This document shows, one piece after another, positions 22,485 through 30,609 of a stretch of DNA of 39,220 bases. The notes beneath the pieces were generated by a model that made no database searches, was not told the DNA's origin, and was given only the letters and a program-made list of their open reading frames with translations. Source of the DNA: a virus. The first letter of the stretch is position 1. Every line of letters begins with the position of its first letter. The position numbers and the translations under genes are program-made. The DNA lies in the IMG/VR virus record IMGVR_UViG_3300026483_000880, positions 1 through 39,220 of that record; one strand, 5' to 3'.

Positions 22485-23855
22485 TTAGAATCTAATTTTA
22501 CCACCAGTTAGTATTTGATAGTTGAGGGCATTTCCACCTGATTGCCAAACTCCAGTAAAACTGATATTGTATTTGAATGTTTTTGTAATTTGTATATCCC
22601 AAGAACTAAATGGAACTATAAGAACACCTGGATCCCACCATTGACCTTCATAGTATTGTGTGAATGGAGAATAGACTCCTAGAATTAAAGCCGATGTTGT
22701 AATCTTTGGACTAACTCTAAAGTTTCTATGAACTCCAGTAACTGCTGATAGATTTTGTAGTTCTCTTTTACCTAATTTACCTATAGTAAAATTTAAACCA
22801 GCCATTCCAGTGAATTTCTTCTTACCAAACTTAAATGATTCTAAAACAGTAGTTGTGTTTAAATGATTTTGATTAAAATTAGTCATTGTAGTATTTGCAC
22901 CTACTAAATTAAATGTTCTATTCGGATTGATCCATGATTTATAGAAAGTTAAACTAAAATCATTAGTTACAGTTGTATATGTAAATAGTGCTCCTTGAAC
23001 TCTGCTCTTTTTTGTATTAGCACTAGTAATAGAACCTACTACTTTTACTTGACGTCCATTTGAGTTATCTTGGTTGTCAATAACTACAATATCGCCTGAT
23101 GCAATTAAAGAACCTCTGTTTTTATTATCTGATTCTCCACCATCAACTGCATTTGAAATAGAATTAGCTAAAGACATACCTAATCCGCCTTCTTTTGATT
23201 CATCTTCTGTTTTTGTTTCAGCGCTACCTGTTGAAGTGCCACCTCCACCTGTATTACTTTGTTCATTACTAGTTTGATTAGAACCAGAGCCATTAGATTG
23301 TTCCGAACTAGACTCTGAATTACTATTCTCATTATTTTTATTATCGGAACTATTAGATTCACTATTAGAATCTTCAGATTCTTTATTAGAGTTAGAACTT
23401 TGTTCTCCTGATTTCTTCTTTTTCTTTTTCTTCTTCTTTTTGTTTGCATTATCAATAGCCTCTGCTACTGGAACACCTGATGATGAAAGTGCTTGTGGTA
23501 ACATATCTCCACCTAACACATTCATTATATTTGTAATTACTGTAATAGTATTTTGAACTATTATAGCATTTGTATTATTTGTAATAGCTTGAGTAACGCT
23601 TTGACATGGATTCGCAGAATTAGCCTGAGTAACTAAATTCATCCATGCATCAAAAGTACCATCTGTAAAATCTGGTTGTGTAAATGTCTGAACATTGCCA
23701 AAATAATTTAAGGCAATCTCATCACTTGAACCCATTTGAATTGTTTGTTGATTCAGAGTACATGGATCTGTAAACGTATAAGACCACTGGCCATAACTGA
23801 CTAGTGGTGCTAAGAATAACAGAACTGTTATTATTTTATTCTTCAAATATCCCAC
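22485..23855 (-). CDS. Putative outer-membrane protein with poly-Lys and Ser/Asn-rich linker (456 aa)
   Basis: Signal peptide MGYLKNKIITVLLFLAPLVSYG, then a domain to about 130 (FTDPCTLNQQTIQMGS...FDAWMNLVTQ), a run of ten or more Lys at about 138-148, and a Ser/Asn/Glu/Gly-rich linker to about 215. The last 200 residues have alternating strand character and end with a terminal aromatic (LTGGKIRF), typical of a Bacteroidetes outer-membrane beta-barrel. It overlaps the CsgG-like gene by 20 bases and couples with it. Its function is not recognised; a channel or secretion accessory is plausible. Confidence 0.65.
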   Translation of the reverse strand: MGYLKNKIITVLLFLAPLVSYGQWSYTFTDPCTLNQQTIQMGSSDEIALNYFGNVQTFTQPDFTDGTFDAWMNLVTQANSANPCQSVTQAITNNTNAIIVQNTITVITNIMNVLGGDMLPQALSSSGVPVAEAIDNANKKKKKKKKKKSGEQSSNSNKESEDSNSESNSSDNKNNENSNSESSSEQSNGSGSNQTSNEQSNTGGGGTSTGSAETKTEDESKEGGLGMSLANSISNAVDGGESDNKNRGSLIASGDIVVIDNQDNSNGRQVKVVGSITSANTKKSRVQGALFTYTTVTNDFSLTFYKSWINPNRTFNLVGANTTMTNFNQNHLNTTTVLESFKFGKKKFTGMAGLNFTIGKLGKRELQNLSAVTGVHRNFRVSPKITTSALILGVYSPFTQYYEGQWWDPGVLIVPFSSWDIQITKTFKYNISFTGVWQSGGNALNYQILTGGKIRF

Positions 23856-24540
23856 GCTTTATCATTCTTTTTACGATACGAGCAGTTCCAGATTCTAGGG
23901 CTTTCTTAGTTGCAATACCAATTGTTGATTGATTGAATTTGACAACATTGTCTTCACCAATCTTTGATCTTTTAATCGTGACTGCTTCACCACTTCCACT
24001 GCCTGTGAAAATAGTTCCAGTTTCAGCATTAACAAATCTTACTTGCATACCAATAATAGTTTTTAGTACAGTCTTTACTCCATCAACTGTAACTTCTTCT
24101 TCCTCAGATACTGAATAGTCATATATTTCTACATATACAAAATACTCTGCTAACACAACATTACCTACAACTTTAATATCATTTGCCGATATACCTTTTG
24201 CTGCAGCTTTATGTTGCTTAACCATTCTCTGTTTGATTTCTTCTTTATCTTCTGTAAATAGAAATCTATCTGTCCATTCTAAATAAGACAGAGTAATATT
24301 ACTAACACCTAAACCAACTCTATTCTCTCTCAATTCTGGATAGAATTCATATAGTTCTGGTGTAAAGCCTATATTTAATACTTGAATAGGCAATTGATAA
24401 TCTAACATATAGTCAGATACCTCATCGATGTCTGCTTTTTGTTCAAAACTAGCTTTATAGTCTTCAGTCTCAGTTTTACCTATTTGAGCATTAACTGTAA
24501 AGGTAACTAACAAAAAGACCAGTGTAAATAATCTTACCAT
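23836..24540 (-). CDS. CsgG-family-like exported protein (234 aa)
   Basis: Signal peptide MVRLFTLVFLLVTFTVNA. The body shows CsgG/HfaB-type features: a regulated strand-helix pattern, VVLAEYFVYVEIYDYS, MQVRFVNAETGTIFTGSGSG (the family pattern of VR.VdA.TG.i...g.G.g), and STIGIATKKALESGTARIVKRM at the end (G.A...A...a). CsgG forms an outer-membrane secretion pore for curli fibres. Here the N-terminal lipid Cys of typical CsgG is missing, so it would not be lipidated. The neighbours are an exported beta-barrel and small exported proteins, which supports a secretion or assembly complex. Confidence in the family is moderate. Confidence 0.6.
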   Translation of the reverse strand: MVRLFTLVFLLVTFTVNAQIGKTETEDYKASFEQKADIDEVSDYMLDYQLPIQVLNIGFTPELYEFYPELRENRVGLGVSNITLSYLEWTDRFLFTEDKEEIKQRMVKQHKAAAKGISANDIKVVGNVVLAEYFVYVEIYDYSVSEEEEVTVDGVKTVLKTIIGMQVRFVNAETGTIFTGSGSGEAVTIKRSKIGEDNVVKFNQSTIGIATKKALESGTARIVKRMIKRGIFEE

Positions 24541-24797
24541 GTTATTTCGTCTTCTTTCTTTTCTTTAACAATCACTTTTGGTGCTTCCTTCTTTTCCACT
24601 ATATTATTAATAATAATTTGTGGTTGAGCCGGAATACTATCTTGTACTACAACTGGAGTAGGTTCCTTTTTTGGAGATAACCAACCTTCCATGTTAGTAA
24701 TAAAGATACCAAACCCAGCGGCGATGACTAAGCCAACGCCGGCAATGATTTGATTTTTAATTTCAGAAAAGAATTTGTTTTCTTTTTTATCTGACAT
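24534..24797 (-). CDS. Single-helix membrane protein with Pro/Lys-rich outer part (87 aa)
   Basis: Short cytosolic start (SDKKENKFFSEI), one membrane helix (about 17-36, IIAGVGLVIAAGFGIFITNM), and a periplasmic linker rich in Pro, Val and Lys (PTPVVVQDSIPAQPQ; VEKKEAPKVIVKEKKED). This TonB-like linker could span the periplasm. Its end overlaps the CsgG-like gene by 7 bases. It may energise or anchor the secretion set; this is inference. Confidence 0.6.
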   Translation of the reverse strand: MSDKKENKFFSEIKNQIIAGVGLVIAAGFGIFITNMEGWLSPKKEPTPVVVQDSIPAQPQIIINNIVEKKEAPKVIVKEKKEDEITW

Positions 24798-24802
24798 TCT
24801 TC

Positions 24803-24994
24803 TTAGTTTATTTTTAATGTACTAAGTATTATATAAGTTACTAATGTAAATAGTAGACCATTCATGATCTTCTCATCAGCTTCTTTTTGTGTTAGTACTT
24901 TTTTCTCGCAACATCCATCTGAAGTAGGCTTTGTAGCTCCACATCCAAATAGTAGTATTGAACTTAACGACAGTGCAATCATCTTCTTTCTCAT
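24803..24994 (-). CDS. Tiny lipoprotein with C-terminal helix (63 aa)
   Basis: MRKKMIALSLSSILLFGC is a lipoprotein signal (lipobox LFGC, Cys18). It is followed by GATKPTSDGCCEKKV and a second hydrophobic stretch (LLFTLVTYIILSTLKI), so it may be tied to the membrane at both ends. This is the style of o-spanins and small lysis or exclusion lipoproteins, but the neighbours suggest an envelope complex part. Confidence 0.62.
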   Translation of the reverse strand: MRKKMIALSLSSILLFGCGATKPTSDGCCEKKVLTQKEADEKIMNGLLFTLVTYIILSTLKIN

Positions 24995-25001
24995 TATTAA
25001 G

Positions 25002-25739
25002 TTATTTTTTTATGGTTTTAAATGTTTTAACAAATTGGCCATTAGTAACTTGTAAGAGATAAACACCTTGTGGTAATGAAGATAGATCCATTTGAAATTG
25101 TACCCATCCTGCAAAGAATCTTTTACTTTCTTTTAAAAATTCTGAACCATTATAGTTTAATACTCTGACAATATAATCGCCATTGTCTGGTACTGTCAGG
25201 TCAAATGTAATTGGACCTTTTGTTGGAACTGGATAAACAATTCCATAAATACCATCAGTTGGCCTAGTATCAAATGGCATTGATCGTTTATTCACATAGC
25301 CATCTGTGTTTTCAACATCAATATCCCATCCTAATTCTGTGCCAGCTGTTTTTCTACCAATCGTAATTGGAATTGTGTCCCAATCTTGATTAGTAACCCT
25401 AAATCTTACCGTAAATAATTCTGTTGTATTAATTATAGTAAAATTACCGAAGGAAGCGTCATAACCGCCCCATCTAACAGTTTCACCTTCCCAGTCCATA
25501 GTATATGTTAACCACTCTTGAGCTTTAGGTGTCACAGTAATCGATACAAACTCTAAATAGTCTGGATCATAGTTCAATGCAAATTCTAAACTACCAACAT
25601 CTTCGCCTGAAGTTTCAATTTCTACAGGCAGATTAATAAACTCACTTACAGGCACATCAATCTCAGGTACGTTAAATACGACCTGAGATTGTGCACATGT
25701 GGTGAACAATACTAATATTGTTAGTAGTATATTCCTCAT
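25002..25739 (-). CDS. Secreted cohesin-like protein with T9SS type-A sorting tail (245 aa)
   Basis: Signal peptide MRNILLTILVLFTTCAQS. Residues about 20-125 look like a cohesin beta-sandwich (VPVSEFINLPVEI; VGSLEFALNYDPDYLEFVSI; TTELFTVRFRV), the domain that binds dockerins. The last 75 residues have the T9SS sorting-tail plan (YPVPTKGPITFDL...YIVRVLNYNGSEF...SLPQGVYLLQVTNGQFVKTFKTIKK). So it should be exported by Sec and then by the host type IX system to the surface. Its gene starts 1 base from the end of the cohesin/dockerin-like gene. A surface receptor for dockerin-bearing partners is inferred. Confidence 0.78.
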   Translation of the reverse strand: MRNILLTILVLFTTCAQSQVVFNVPEIDVPVSEFINLPVEIETSGEDVGSLEFALNYDPDYLEFVSITVTPKAQEWLTYTMDWEGETVRWGGYDASFGNFTIINTTELFTVRFRVTNQDWDTIPITIGRKTAGTELGWDIDVENTDGYVNKRSMPFDTRPTDGIYGIVYPVPTKGPITFDLTVPDNGDYIVRVLNYNGSEFLKESKRFFAGWVQFQMDLSSLPQGVYLLQVTNGQFVKTFKTIKK

Positions 25740-25740
25740 A

Positions 25741-26835
25741 TTAATTTAAACCTGTACCGTTGGCATCACCTAATATTAATAGGTAGAAATTACCAGTGGT
25801 AGTTCCATTAATTTGTGGAGATAAAAATACTGATAGTCCTGGAATTGAACTTGACTGATCTGAACTTGAAGCATTAATAGTATTATATTGTGCTTCAGTA
25901 AAGAATAATACATCTGGATTAGAAGCGTAACTTGAGTTACCTTGTGCTAATCTAGAGAATACTAAGTAAGAATCCGATGCTGTAATTCCAGTAGCTTGAT
26001 TTGGATTTGCAGTATAGAACTGAATACCAGAAGCTGATTGTACTCCCGCAACAATTTGTGCGATCATATTAGCATCTGCAGTTGATAGTGCTGCACTTGC
26101 ATCTAGTCCACTTGCAATCTTAAGTCTAATTTGCCAGTAAGATTGGTCTAAGCTTTCTGAGAATGTTGCTGTTCCATCTGCTGCCGTTGTTACTGTAGTT
26201 ACATCTGTCCAAGTATTTCCATCTGATGATTTCTGTAAAATCACAGGAATAGATTCAGCTGGATTTGTTCCACTATTTAAGATAGTTGCTACATAATCAA
26301 ACACAGGTTCTATAAAGTTACCACCATTATCTTGTGTACCTAGAGCTCCATCTGTTCCATCAGCCTTTACATAATAAGCAGTAAGATTAGTAGTAAAATC
26401 TACGTCAGCAACTGCTCCGTTTGTGTAATTTGATAGAAAAGGTGCGTTTACTGTAAACATATTACCAGCAATCATATCGAAAGTGGTAGATGCTCCAGTA
26501 TAAACCCATACTACTTTTACTACTCCGTTTGTTGAATCAACGTCATACGACAAATATCCAACTGGGCCAGATGTATTGTTATATGCTACTGTTGGTTCAT
26601 CAAATACTGTGTTATCATAATTAAACGAAAACTGAATACCTTTAACTGCATTACCAGACGTGTTATCATAGTAAATATCAAACTCAGTGTTTGAGCTCGA
26701 ACCAGTAGATTCTAAAGTGTACGTTGAATCAAAAATAACATAAGGCTTTGTTGCATCAGGCGCAGTCGTCTGCCCGAAGACAGTCATTGTACTGATAGCT
26801 AAAGCCAGTGTTAGAAGAATGTTTTTTAATTTCAT
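25741..26835 (-). CDS. Exported protein with cohesin-like and dockerin-like parts (364 aa)
   Basis: Signal peptide MKLKNILLTLALAISTMTVFG. Residues about 35-150 have a cohesin-like pattern (VKGIQFSFNYDNTVFDEPTV; GVVKVVWVY). The C-terminal half has one helix-type dockerin-like stretch (LSTADANMIAQIVAGV; GITASDSYLVFSRLAQGN, about 250-300). The protein ends LILGDANGTGLN, which looks like the first calcium loop of a dockerin cut short, so it may be truncated or have lost its tail. No T9SS tail is present. It sits between the PA14 protein and the cohesin-T9SS protein in one operon, so the three may bind one another. Confidence 0.65.
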   Translation of the reverse strand: MKLKNILLTLALAISTMTVFGQTTAPDATKPYVIFDSTYTLESTGSSSNTEFDIYYDNTSGNAVKGIQFSFNYDNTVFDEPTVAYNNTSGPVGYLSYDVDSTNGVVKVVWVYTGASTTFDMIAGNMFTVNAPFLSNYTNGAVADVDFTTNLTAYYVKADGTDGALGTQDNGGNFIEPVFDYVATILNSGTNPAESIPVILQKSSDGNTWTDVTTVTTAADGTATFSESLDQSYWQIRLKIASGLDASAALSTADANMIAQIVAGVQSASGIQFYTANPNQATGITASDSYLVFSRLAQGNSSYASNPDVLFFTEAQYNTINASSSDQSSSIPGLSVFLSPQINGTTTGNFYLLILGDANGTGLN

Positions 26836-26852
26836 TTGTTTTTAATTTTTTT

Positions 26853-28049
26853 TTAGTTTTTATGACCCGCTCTTATTACATAGAAAGTTGTTTGATTTCC
26901 ATTGGCTAAATCAAAGAGGGACCATGCTCCGTAACCGGAGAGTTGTGATTTGTCATCTGAATCCGCAGCAACTGCCGGCCAAATGGTCGGGTTTTGCCAG
27001 GAATTTGTGTTCCATATTTCTTGTCCTCCACCAGGGTAACTGGAAATGTTACCTTGTCTCTTCTGGTGCATTAGATAAATGTCAGAGGCAGAAAATGAAC
27101 CTGTATTATTTACATCAAGTCTCCAATAATCTTTAGAACTAACTGTATCTGATAGTAATCTGTCTTGAAACCAGTTAATATCTGAAGTTGTAAGCGTTCC
27201 TATTGTCGGAATGATGTCTATTGTAAAATCGTAATCGTTGTAATTTAACGTAGTATTAAATGAATAATATCCATTTGAATCTGTTGTTGTAGTGGCTTGT
27301 GTTGTATATGAGAAACCTACTTGGTTTTTATTCTGTGTCTTTAGGTAAACTGTTTGTCCTACAATACCTTGTTCTTCTGCTCCTTTAATATACCCACTTG
27401 CCGTGATAGGTACTGCGTTAGGATCTGTAGAAGTCCATTCTGCAAATGGATGACTGGGACTGAGTTGATTAAATTGACCTGTATTATAGTTAGCGGGTAT
27501 TTCATATTGAAAATTTGCAGCACCTATACCACCAAAATTTTGAATTCTATATTCAAACTCATACCATACAGTTTTATCTAGGGTTGCCGTACCATAAGCC
27601 CATGTATTCCAACCATAATGTTTAGTAACTATATCATTAGTCTTACCAATACCTTTAATCATAAACTCATGTGAGTCATCTGTGAAAGTTCTAAATCGAT
27701 ATGTACCTGATTTGTTAGGTTTAAACCAACCGGAATAGATAATTGCATATCTTTGACTGCCCCATCTTGGTGGATTCCATAGTTGATAAGGAGTATGATT
27801 ACCACCTCTTGGGCCTTGGTAACTTGTTATATCTATAGGTCCCCATGTATAGAGTGTAGTACCGCCATCGGCAAGATTAACCATAGCGTCAAATTCTGAA
27901 TGCGAGTTAGCATTACCTGTATAATATTGACCTGATTGATTCCCACCATAGTGAGTCTTAAGTGACTTTAAGTTTACTGTAGTAGTTTGTGCATGGACGA
28001 TAGGCATCGCCAAGATAAAACACAAGAGGAATAATTTGAAGTACTTCAT
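26853..28049 (-). CDS. Exported PA14-like/dockerin-like protein (398 aa)
   Basis: Signal peptide MKYFKLFLLCFILAMPIVHA. Residues about 70-185 match a PA14 carbohydrate-binding sandwich (YSGWFKPNKSGTYRFRTFTD; WYEFEYRIQNFGG). About 217-280 resembles a carboxypeptidase-regulatory-like Ig domain (GYIKGAEEQGIVGQTVYLKT; TTTDSNGYYSFNT). Residues about 285-334 are dockerin-like (TTSDINWFQDRLLSD; RLDVNNTGSFSASDIYLMHQ). It is the first gene of the leftward envelope operon, just after the divergent promoter region. A surface-displayed sugar-binding partner for the cohesin-like proteins is inferred. No T9SS tail is seen. Confidence 0.72.
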   Translation of the reverse strand: MKYFKLFLLCFILAMPIVHAQTTTVNLKSLKTHYGGNQSGQYYTGNANSHSEFDAMVNLADGGTTLYTWGPIDITSYQGPRGGNHTPYQLWNPPRWGSQRYAIIYSGWFKPNKSGTYRFRTFTDDSHEFMIKGIGKTNDIVTKHYGWNTWAYGTATLDKTVWYEFEYRIQNFGGIGAANFQYEIPANYNTGQFNQLSPSHPFAEWTSTDPNAVPITASGYIKGAEEQGIVGQTVYLKTQNKNQVGFSYTTQATTTTDSNGYYSFNTTLNYNDYDFTIDIIPTIGTLTTSDINWFQDRLLSDTVSSKDYWRLDVNNTGSFSASDIYLMHQKRQGNISSYPGGGQEIWNTNSWQNPTIWPAVAADSDDKSQLSGYGAWSLFDLANGNQTTFYVIRAGHKN

Positions 28050-28217
28050 ATACTACATCAAGTCAGGCACAATACATTTATTGATTAGAGGCTAGACTAA
28101 CATATTTTTTTTATTATTATATTATATATCTATAATGTTGAAGATATATAACATTAGGCCAGTCGCAACGGCGACACTTAACTTCTCGGCCTAGAACTCT
28201 TAAACACTTTTTTACAA
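28050..28217. promoter_or_regulatory. Divergent promoter region between leftward and rightward genes
   Basis: The only place in the window where transcription diverges. It holds an AT-rich core (about 28100-28150, with several TATAT and TATAATG stretches) suited to promoters for both directions, and a GC-rich structured element on the rightward side (28155-28193). Confidence 0.6.
28155..28193 (+). other. Structured RNA element in the 5' leader
   Basis: Outer stem TAGGCC / GGCCTA (28155-28160 with 28188-28193) encloses a hairpin GTCGC-AACG-GCGAC (28162-28175). It is strikingly GC-rich for this genome and lies 25 bases before the start codon at 28218, so it is likely in the 5' leader of the T9SS-B surface protein gene. 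It may control translation or stability; DNA-site function is also possible. Confidence 0.45.
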
Positions 28218-29495
28218 ATGCTGAAATACTCAATGATAGCCTTTCTGGGGCTTTTTCTAGTTACTAGCGCATATGCGCAAACTTGTGATTTAACACTCAT
28301 AAGTCAAACACCACCTGTCACAACAGAAGATGACCATTCTTTTGTAATTGAATTTGTTAATGCAGAAAACTGTGGATGTAATGAATTTACTCAGTGGGAT
28401 GAAAATACTTGCGATGGCAATGGATCTAGTTCCGTAAATAATAATGAAAATGTATCTCATCTTGTTTTTGGTATTCATTATGTAAATGAAATCACTGGAG
28501 AAGACTTAGGAGAAAACACAGATTGTACTTCTACAACATTTCATCCAGGTTGGTCATATACTAATGTTACAAATTGGGGTGGTTGGGAAACTGGCGATGT
28601 TGTTACTATTAATATAAATCCACCATTTGCTTGGGAATGTATTTTAGCCACACCTCTTGAGGGATATTGTTGGGAAGTAGTAATTTGGCAAATTAATTTA
28701 TCACAAACGGCAGGTTATGATGATTTTCCAGATAATGGATGGACTGTTGGCAATAGTTTTAATCAGACACAGACATATCCTGATATTAATATAGATGATA
28801 ATAGAATAGCTGTTTGCTACGATCCTTGTGTACCTGACACTATAATCGAATACATTACTGATACGATTTACATAGAAACTATCGATACCCTTTATGTAAC
28901 TAATACTATTATTGAATATGTAGACAATTTTATTACTGATACTCTTTATGTAGAAACCATTGACACGGTATACGTTGATGTTGAAGTTTTCGTTGAGGTT
29001 TTTATCACCGATACTATTACTGAAATTGAGTACATTACAGAATATGTTACTGACACTCTTTTTATTACAACTGTCGATACAGTTGAAGTTATTGTATATG
29101 AATTCTTAACAGATACGGTTTATGAGTATATTTCTATTGATTGTGAAACTGGATTAGAATGTATTGATGATCCTGGATTAACTTGCCCAGATTGGACTTC
29201 AGTTTATCTTCCAAATACATTTACACCAAATAATGATGGTTTAAATGATACATGGCAAATGGTTTATGATTTAGAATGTTGGGTCGATGTAGAATTTAAA
29301 ATATTTAATAGATGGGGTGACATGATCTATTCAGGTATGGGTGATTATTACGATTCATATCCTTATTGGGATGGAAGTGTAAATGGTGGTAATCACTATG
29401 CATCTGATGGCGTTTACACATATACGTTCTACGCAAGAAAATTAAACTCAACCGAAATCTTTCAAAGACACGGACATATAACAATATTTAGATAA
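28218..29495 (+). CDS. T9SS type-B surface protein (gliding-motility C-terminal domain), 425 aa
   Basis: Signal peptide MLKYSMIAFLGLFLVTSAYA, a Cys- and Trp-rich N-terminal domain to about 195, and a stalk of Asp-Thr repeats (DTIYIETIDTLYV; FITDTLYVETIDTVYV) of the type seen in Bacteroidetes surface proteins. The last 95 residues match the gliding-motility-associated/type-B sorting domain (LPNTFTPNNDGLND; FKIFNRWGDMIY; DGVYTYTFYARK; RHGHITIFR). The protein should be exported by the host type IX system and held on the surface. It is followed after 1 base by a dockerin-like gene, suggesting a shared job. Host origin is likely. Confidence 0.88.
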   Translation: MLKYSMIAFLGLFLVTSAYAQTCDLTLISQTPPVTTEDDHSFVIEFVNAENCGCNEFTQWDENTCDGNGSSSVNNNENVSHLVFGIHYVNEITGEDLGENTDCTSTTFHPGWSYTNVTNWGGWETGDVVTININPPFAWECILATPLEGYCWEVVIWQINLSQTAGYDDFPDNGWTVGNSFNQTQTYPDINIDDNRIAVCYDPCVPDTIIEYITDTIYIETIDTLYVTNTIIEYVDNFITDTLYVETIDTVYVDVEVFVEVFITDTITEIEYITEYVTDTLFITTVDTVEVIVYEFLTDTVYEYISIDCETGLECIDDPGLTCPDWTSVYLPNTFTPNNDGLNDTWQMVYDLECWVDVEFKIFNRWGDMIYSGMGDYYDSYPYWDGSVNGGNHYASDGVYTYTFYARKLNSTEIFQRHGHITIFR

Positions 29496-29496
29496 C

Positions 29497-29862
29497 ATGA
29501 AATCATTACTTATTTCCTTATTATTTCTTTTACCATTTTACACAGTAGCACAATGCAATCAACATGTTTTTTCCTCAGTCGGAGCTGAGAAATGGACTAA
29601 CTTCCAATATCAAGACTGTGATGGATGGAATCATTACTTTGGTCTTCCCGCTGGAGGATATACTATAATCTTTTGTGCAGATATTGGCACCGCTTTTGTT
29701 TTAAATGGGGATGGATTTGTATTTCCTTTGGCGAATGAACACCCCAATTACGCTTCCTGTATTCAACCAGAAACTGAATGTGAAGGTGATTTTGATGGAG
29801 ATGGAATAGTAGGAGCAGAGGATCTTCTTACCTTTTTATCAAACTACGGTATGTGTGAATAA
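29497..29862 (+). CDS. Small exported protein with dockerin-like C-terminus (121 aa)
   Basis: Signal peptide MKSLLISLLFLLPFYTVA. The middle is Cys/Trp/Gly-rich (KWTNFQYQDCDGWNHYFGLPAGGY). The end, DFDGDGIVGAEDLLTFLSNYG, is a single calcium-loop-plus-helix of the dockerin type I pattern (DxDxDGxVxxxDLxxxxxxxG); a full dockerin has two such units. It could bind the cohesin-like protein at 25002 or a host partner. It is co-transcribed with the type-B surface protein. Confidence 0.72.
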   Translation: MKSLLISLLFLLPFYTVAQCNQHVFSSVGAEKWTNFQYQDCDGWNHYFGLPAGGYTIIFCADIGTAFVLNGDGFVFPLANEHPNYASCIQPETECEGDFDGDGIVGAEDLLTFLSNYGMCE

Positions 29863-29874
29863 ATTTCATTTTTT

Positions 29875-29940
29875 TTGAAAATAAACAGCTAAAAGTTTTT
29901 TTATCTCAGAATTTTTGCTTATATTAGTAGAGTAATAATT
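29875..29940 (+). promoter_or_regulatory. Conserved promoter-like element, copy 1
   Basis: 66-base element almost identical to 36118-36183: ATAAACAGCTAAAAG, T-run, ATCTCAG, T-run, GCTTATATTAGTA, GTAATAAT. It lies 17 bases before the start at 29958. TATATTAG resembles the Bacteroidetes -7 box. A shorter version precedes the gene starting at 13122. Confidence 0.65.
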
Positions 29941-29957
29941 AATAAAAGAAACAAACC

Positions 29958-30245
29958 ATGTACACAGAACTTTCAAACAGAAACAAAGAATTACTTTTAA
30001 ACGGAGCAAAAACAATAGGATCCTTTACAGAAGGATATTACTATATTGAAGAAAGCCTATATAGCGATGAAGCTAATGAGCTTTATTCTTTTTGTGAATG
30101 GATCGACAATATTATTGGAGGTGCAGGCCCTGCAAACATTGAAACTCTATGGTTAGGATTTAAATATCCTGAAGTAGATGCATTTTCTGAATCTTGTGTC
30201 TATATAAAAAAGCAGATGGACAGAATTAAAGCATACTCTATATAA
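29958..30245 (+). CDS. Unknown protein (95 aa)
   Basis: Mixed alpha/beta with acidic and aromatic residues (YTELSNRNKELLLNGAKTIG; FTEGYYYIEESLYSDEANELYSF) and a helical end (VYIKKQMDRIKAYSI). No motif recognised. It is the first gene after the conserved promoter-like element and shares its last base with the start of the SWIM-type protein, so the two are co-translated. Early or middle expression is inferred from the promoter. Confidence 0.7.
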   Translation: MYTELSNRNKELLLNGAKTIGSFTEGYYYIEESLYSDEANELYSFCEWIDNIIGGAGPANIETLWLGFKYPEVDAFSESCVYIKKQMDRIKAYSI

Positions 30246-30604
30246 TGAAAACATATAAAATCCAAAGACAACCTCCATTCCGAGATTTTGCGATAGTTAA
30301 AACCTTAAGTGGAACTTATGTGTGCCCTGGATGGCATCCCGTTGAACCTGGAACTACACGAGAGCAGATAATCTTAGTAGAACCTGAAGACGCTCCAGTT
30401 ATTAACAAACCTGTTAAAAAGTTAGTCACAAATCAAGTGAAACAAACTAAAACCTTTAAGGTATTATCTAGTAACGGTAAGTCATATTACAATGTTCAAT
30501 TTAATGGTAAAGATTGGAGTTGTGATTGTCCCGCAAGTAATTTCTTTCGAGGTCCTTGTAAACACATTAAGGCAAAGAAAGAAGAATTAATAATTTCTAA
30601 ATAA
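30245..30604 (+). CDS. SWIM-type zinc-finger protein (119 aa)
   Basis: The C-terminal third carries CDCPASNFFRGPCKHI, the CxCx(n)CxH pattern of SWIM zinc fingers, which bind DNA or proteins. The first 60 residues are basic and Pro-rich (YKIQRQPPFRDF; YVCPGWHPVEPG). It is small compared with SWIM proteins fused to helicases or transposases, so it is probably an adaptor or DNA-binding protein. It is coupled to the upstream gene by a 1-base overlap. Confidence 0.8.
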   Translation: MKTYKIQRQPPFRDFAIVKTLSGTYVCPGWHPVEPGTTREQIILVEPEDAPVINKPVKKLVTNQVKQTKTFKVLSSNGKSYYNVQFNGKDWSCDCPASNFFRGPCKHIKAKKEELIISK

Positions 30605-30609
30605 TTTAT

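Noticed and set aside
25002-28049. A true cellulosome with glycoside hydrolases
   Set aside because: No catalytic carbohydrate-degrading domain is visible; only binding, scaffold-like and sorting domains are seen.
19407-29862. That this stretch is host chromosome rather than phage DNA, because of lipoproteins, T9SS tails and the CsgG-like gene
   Set aside because: It is continuous with tagged cargo genes, fibres and tRNAs in the same packed gene style, and paralogue pairs link both sides. A chimeric assembly cannot be excluded without read data.
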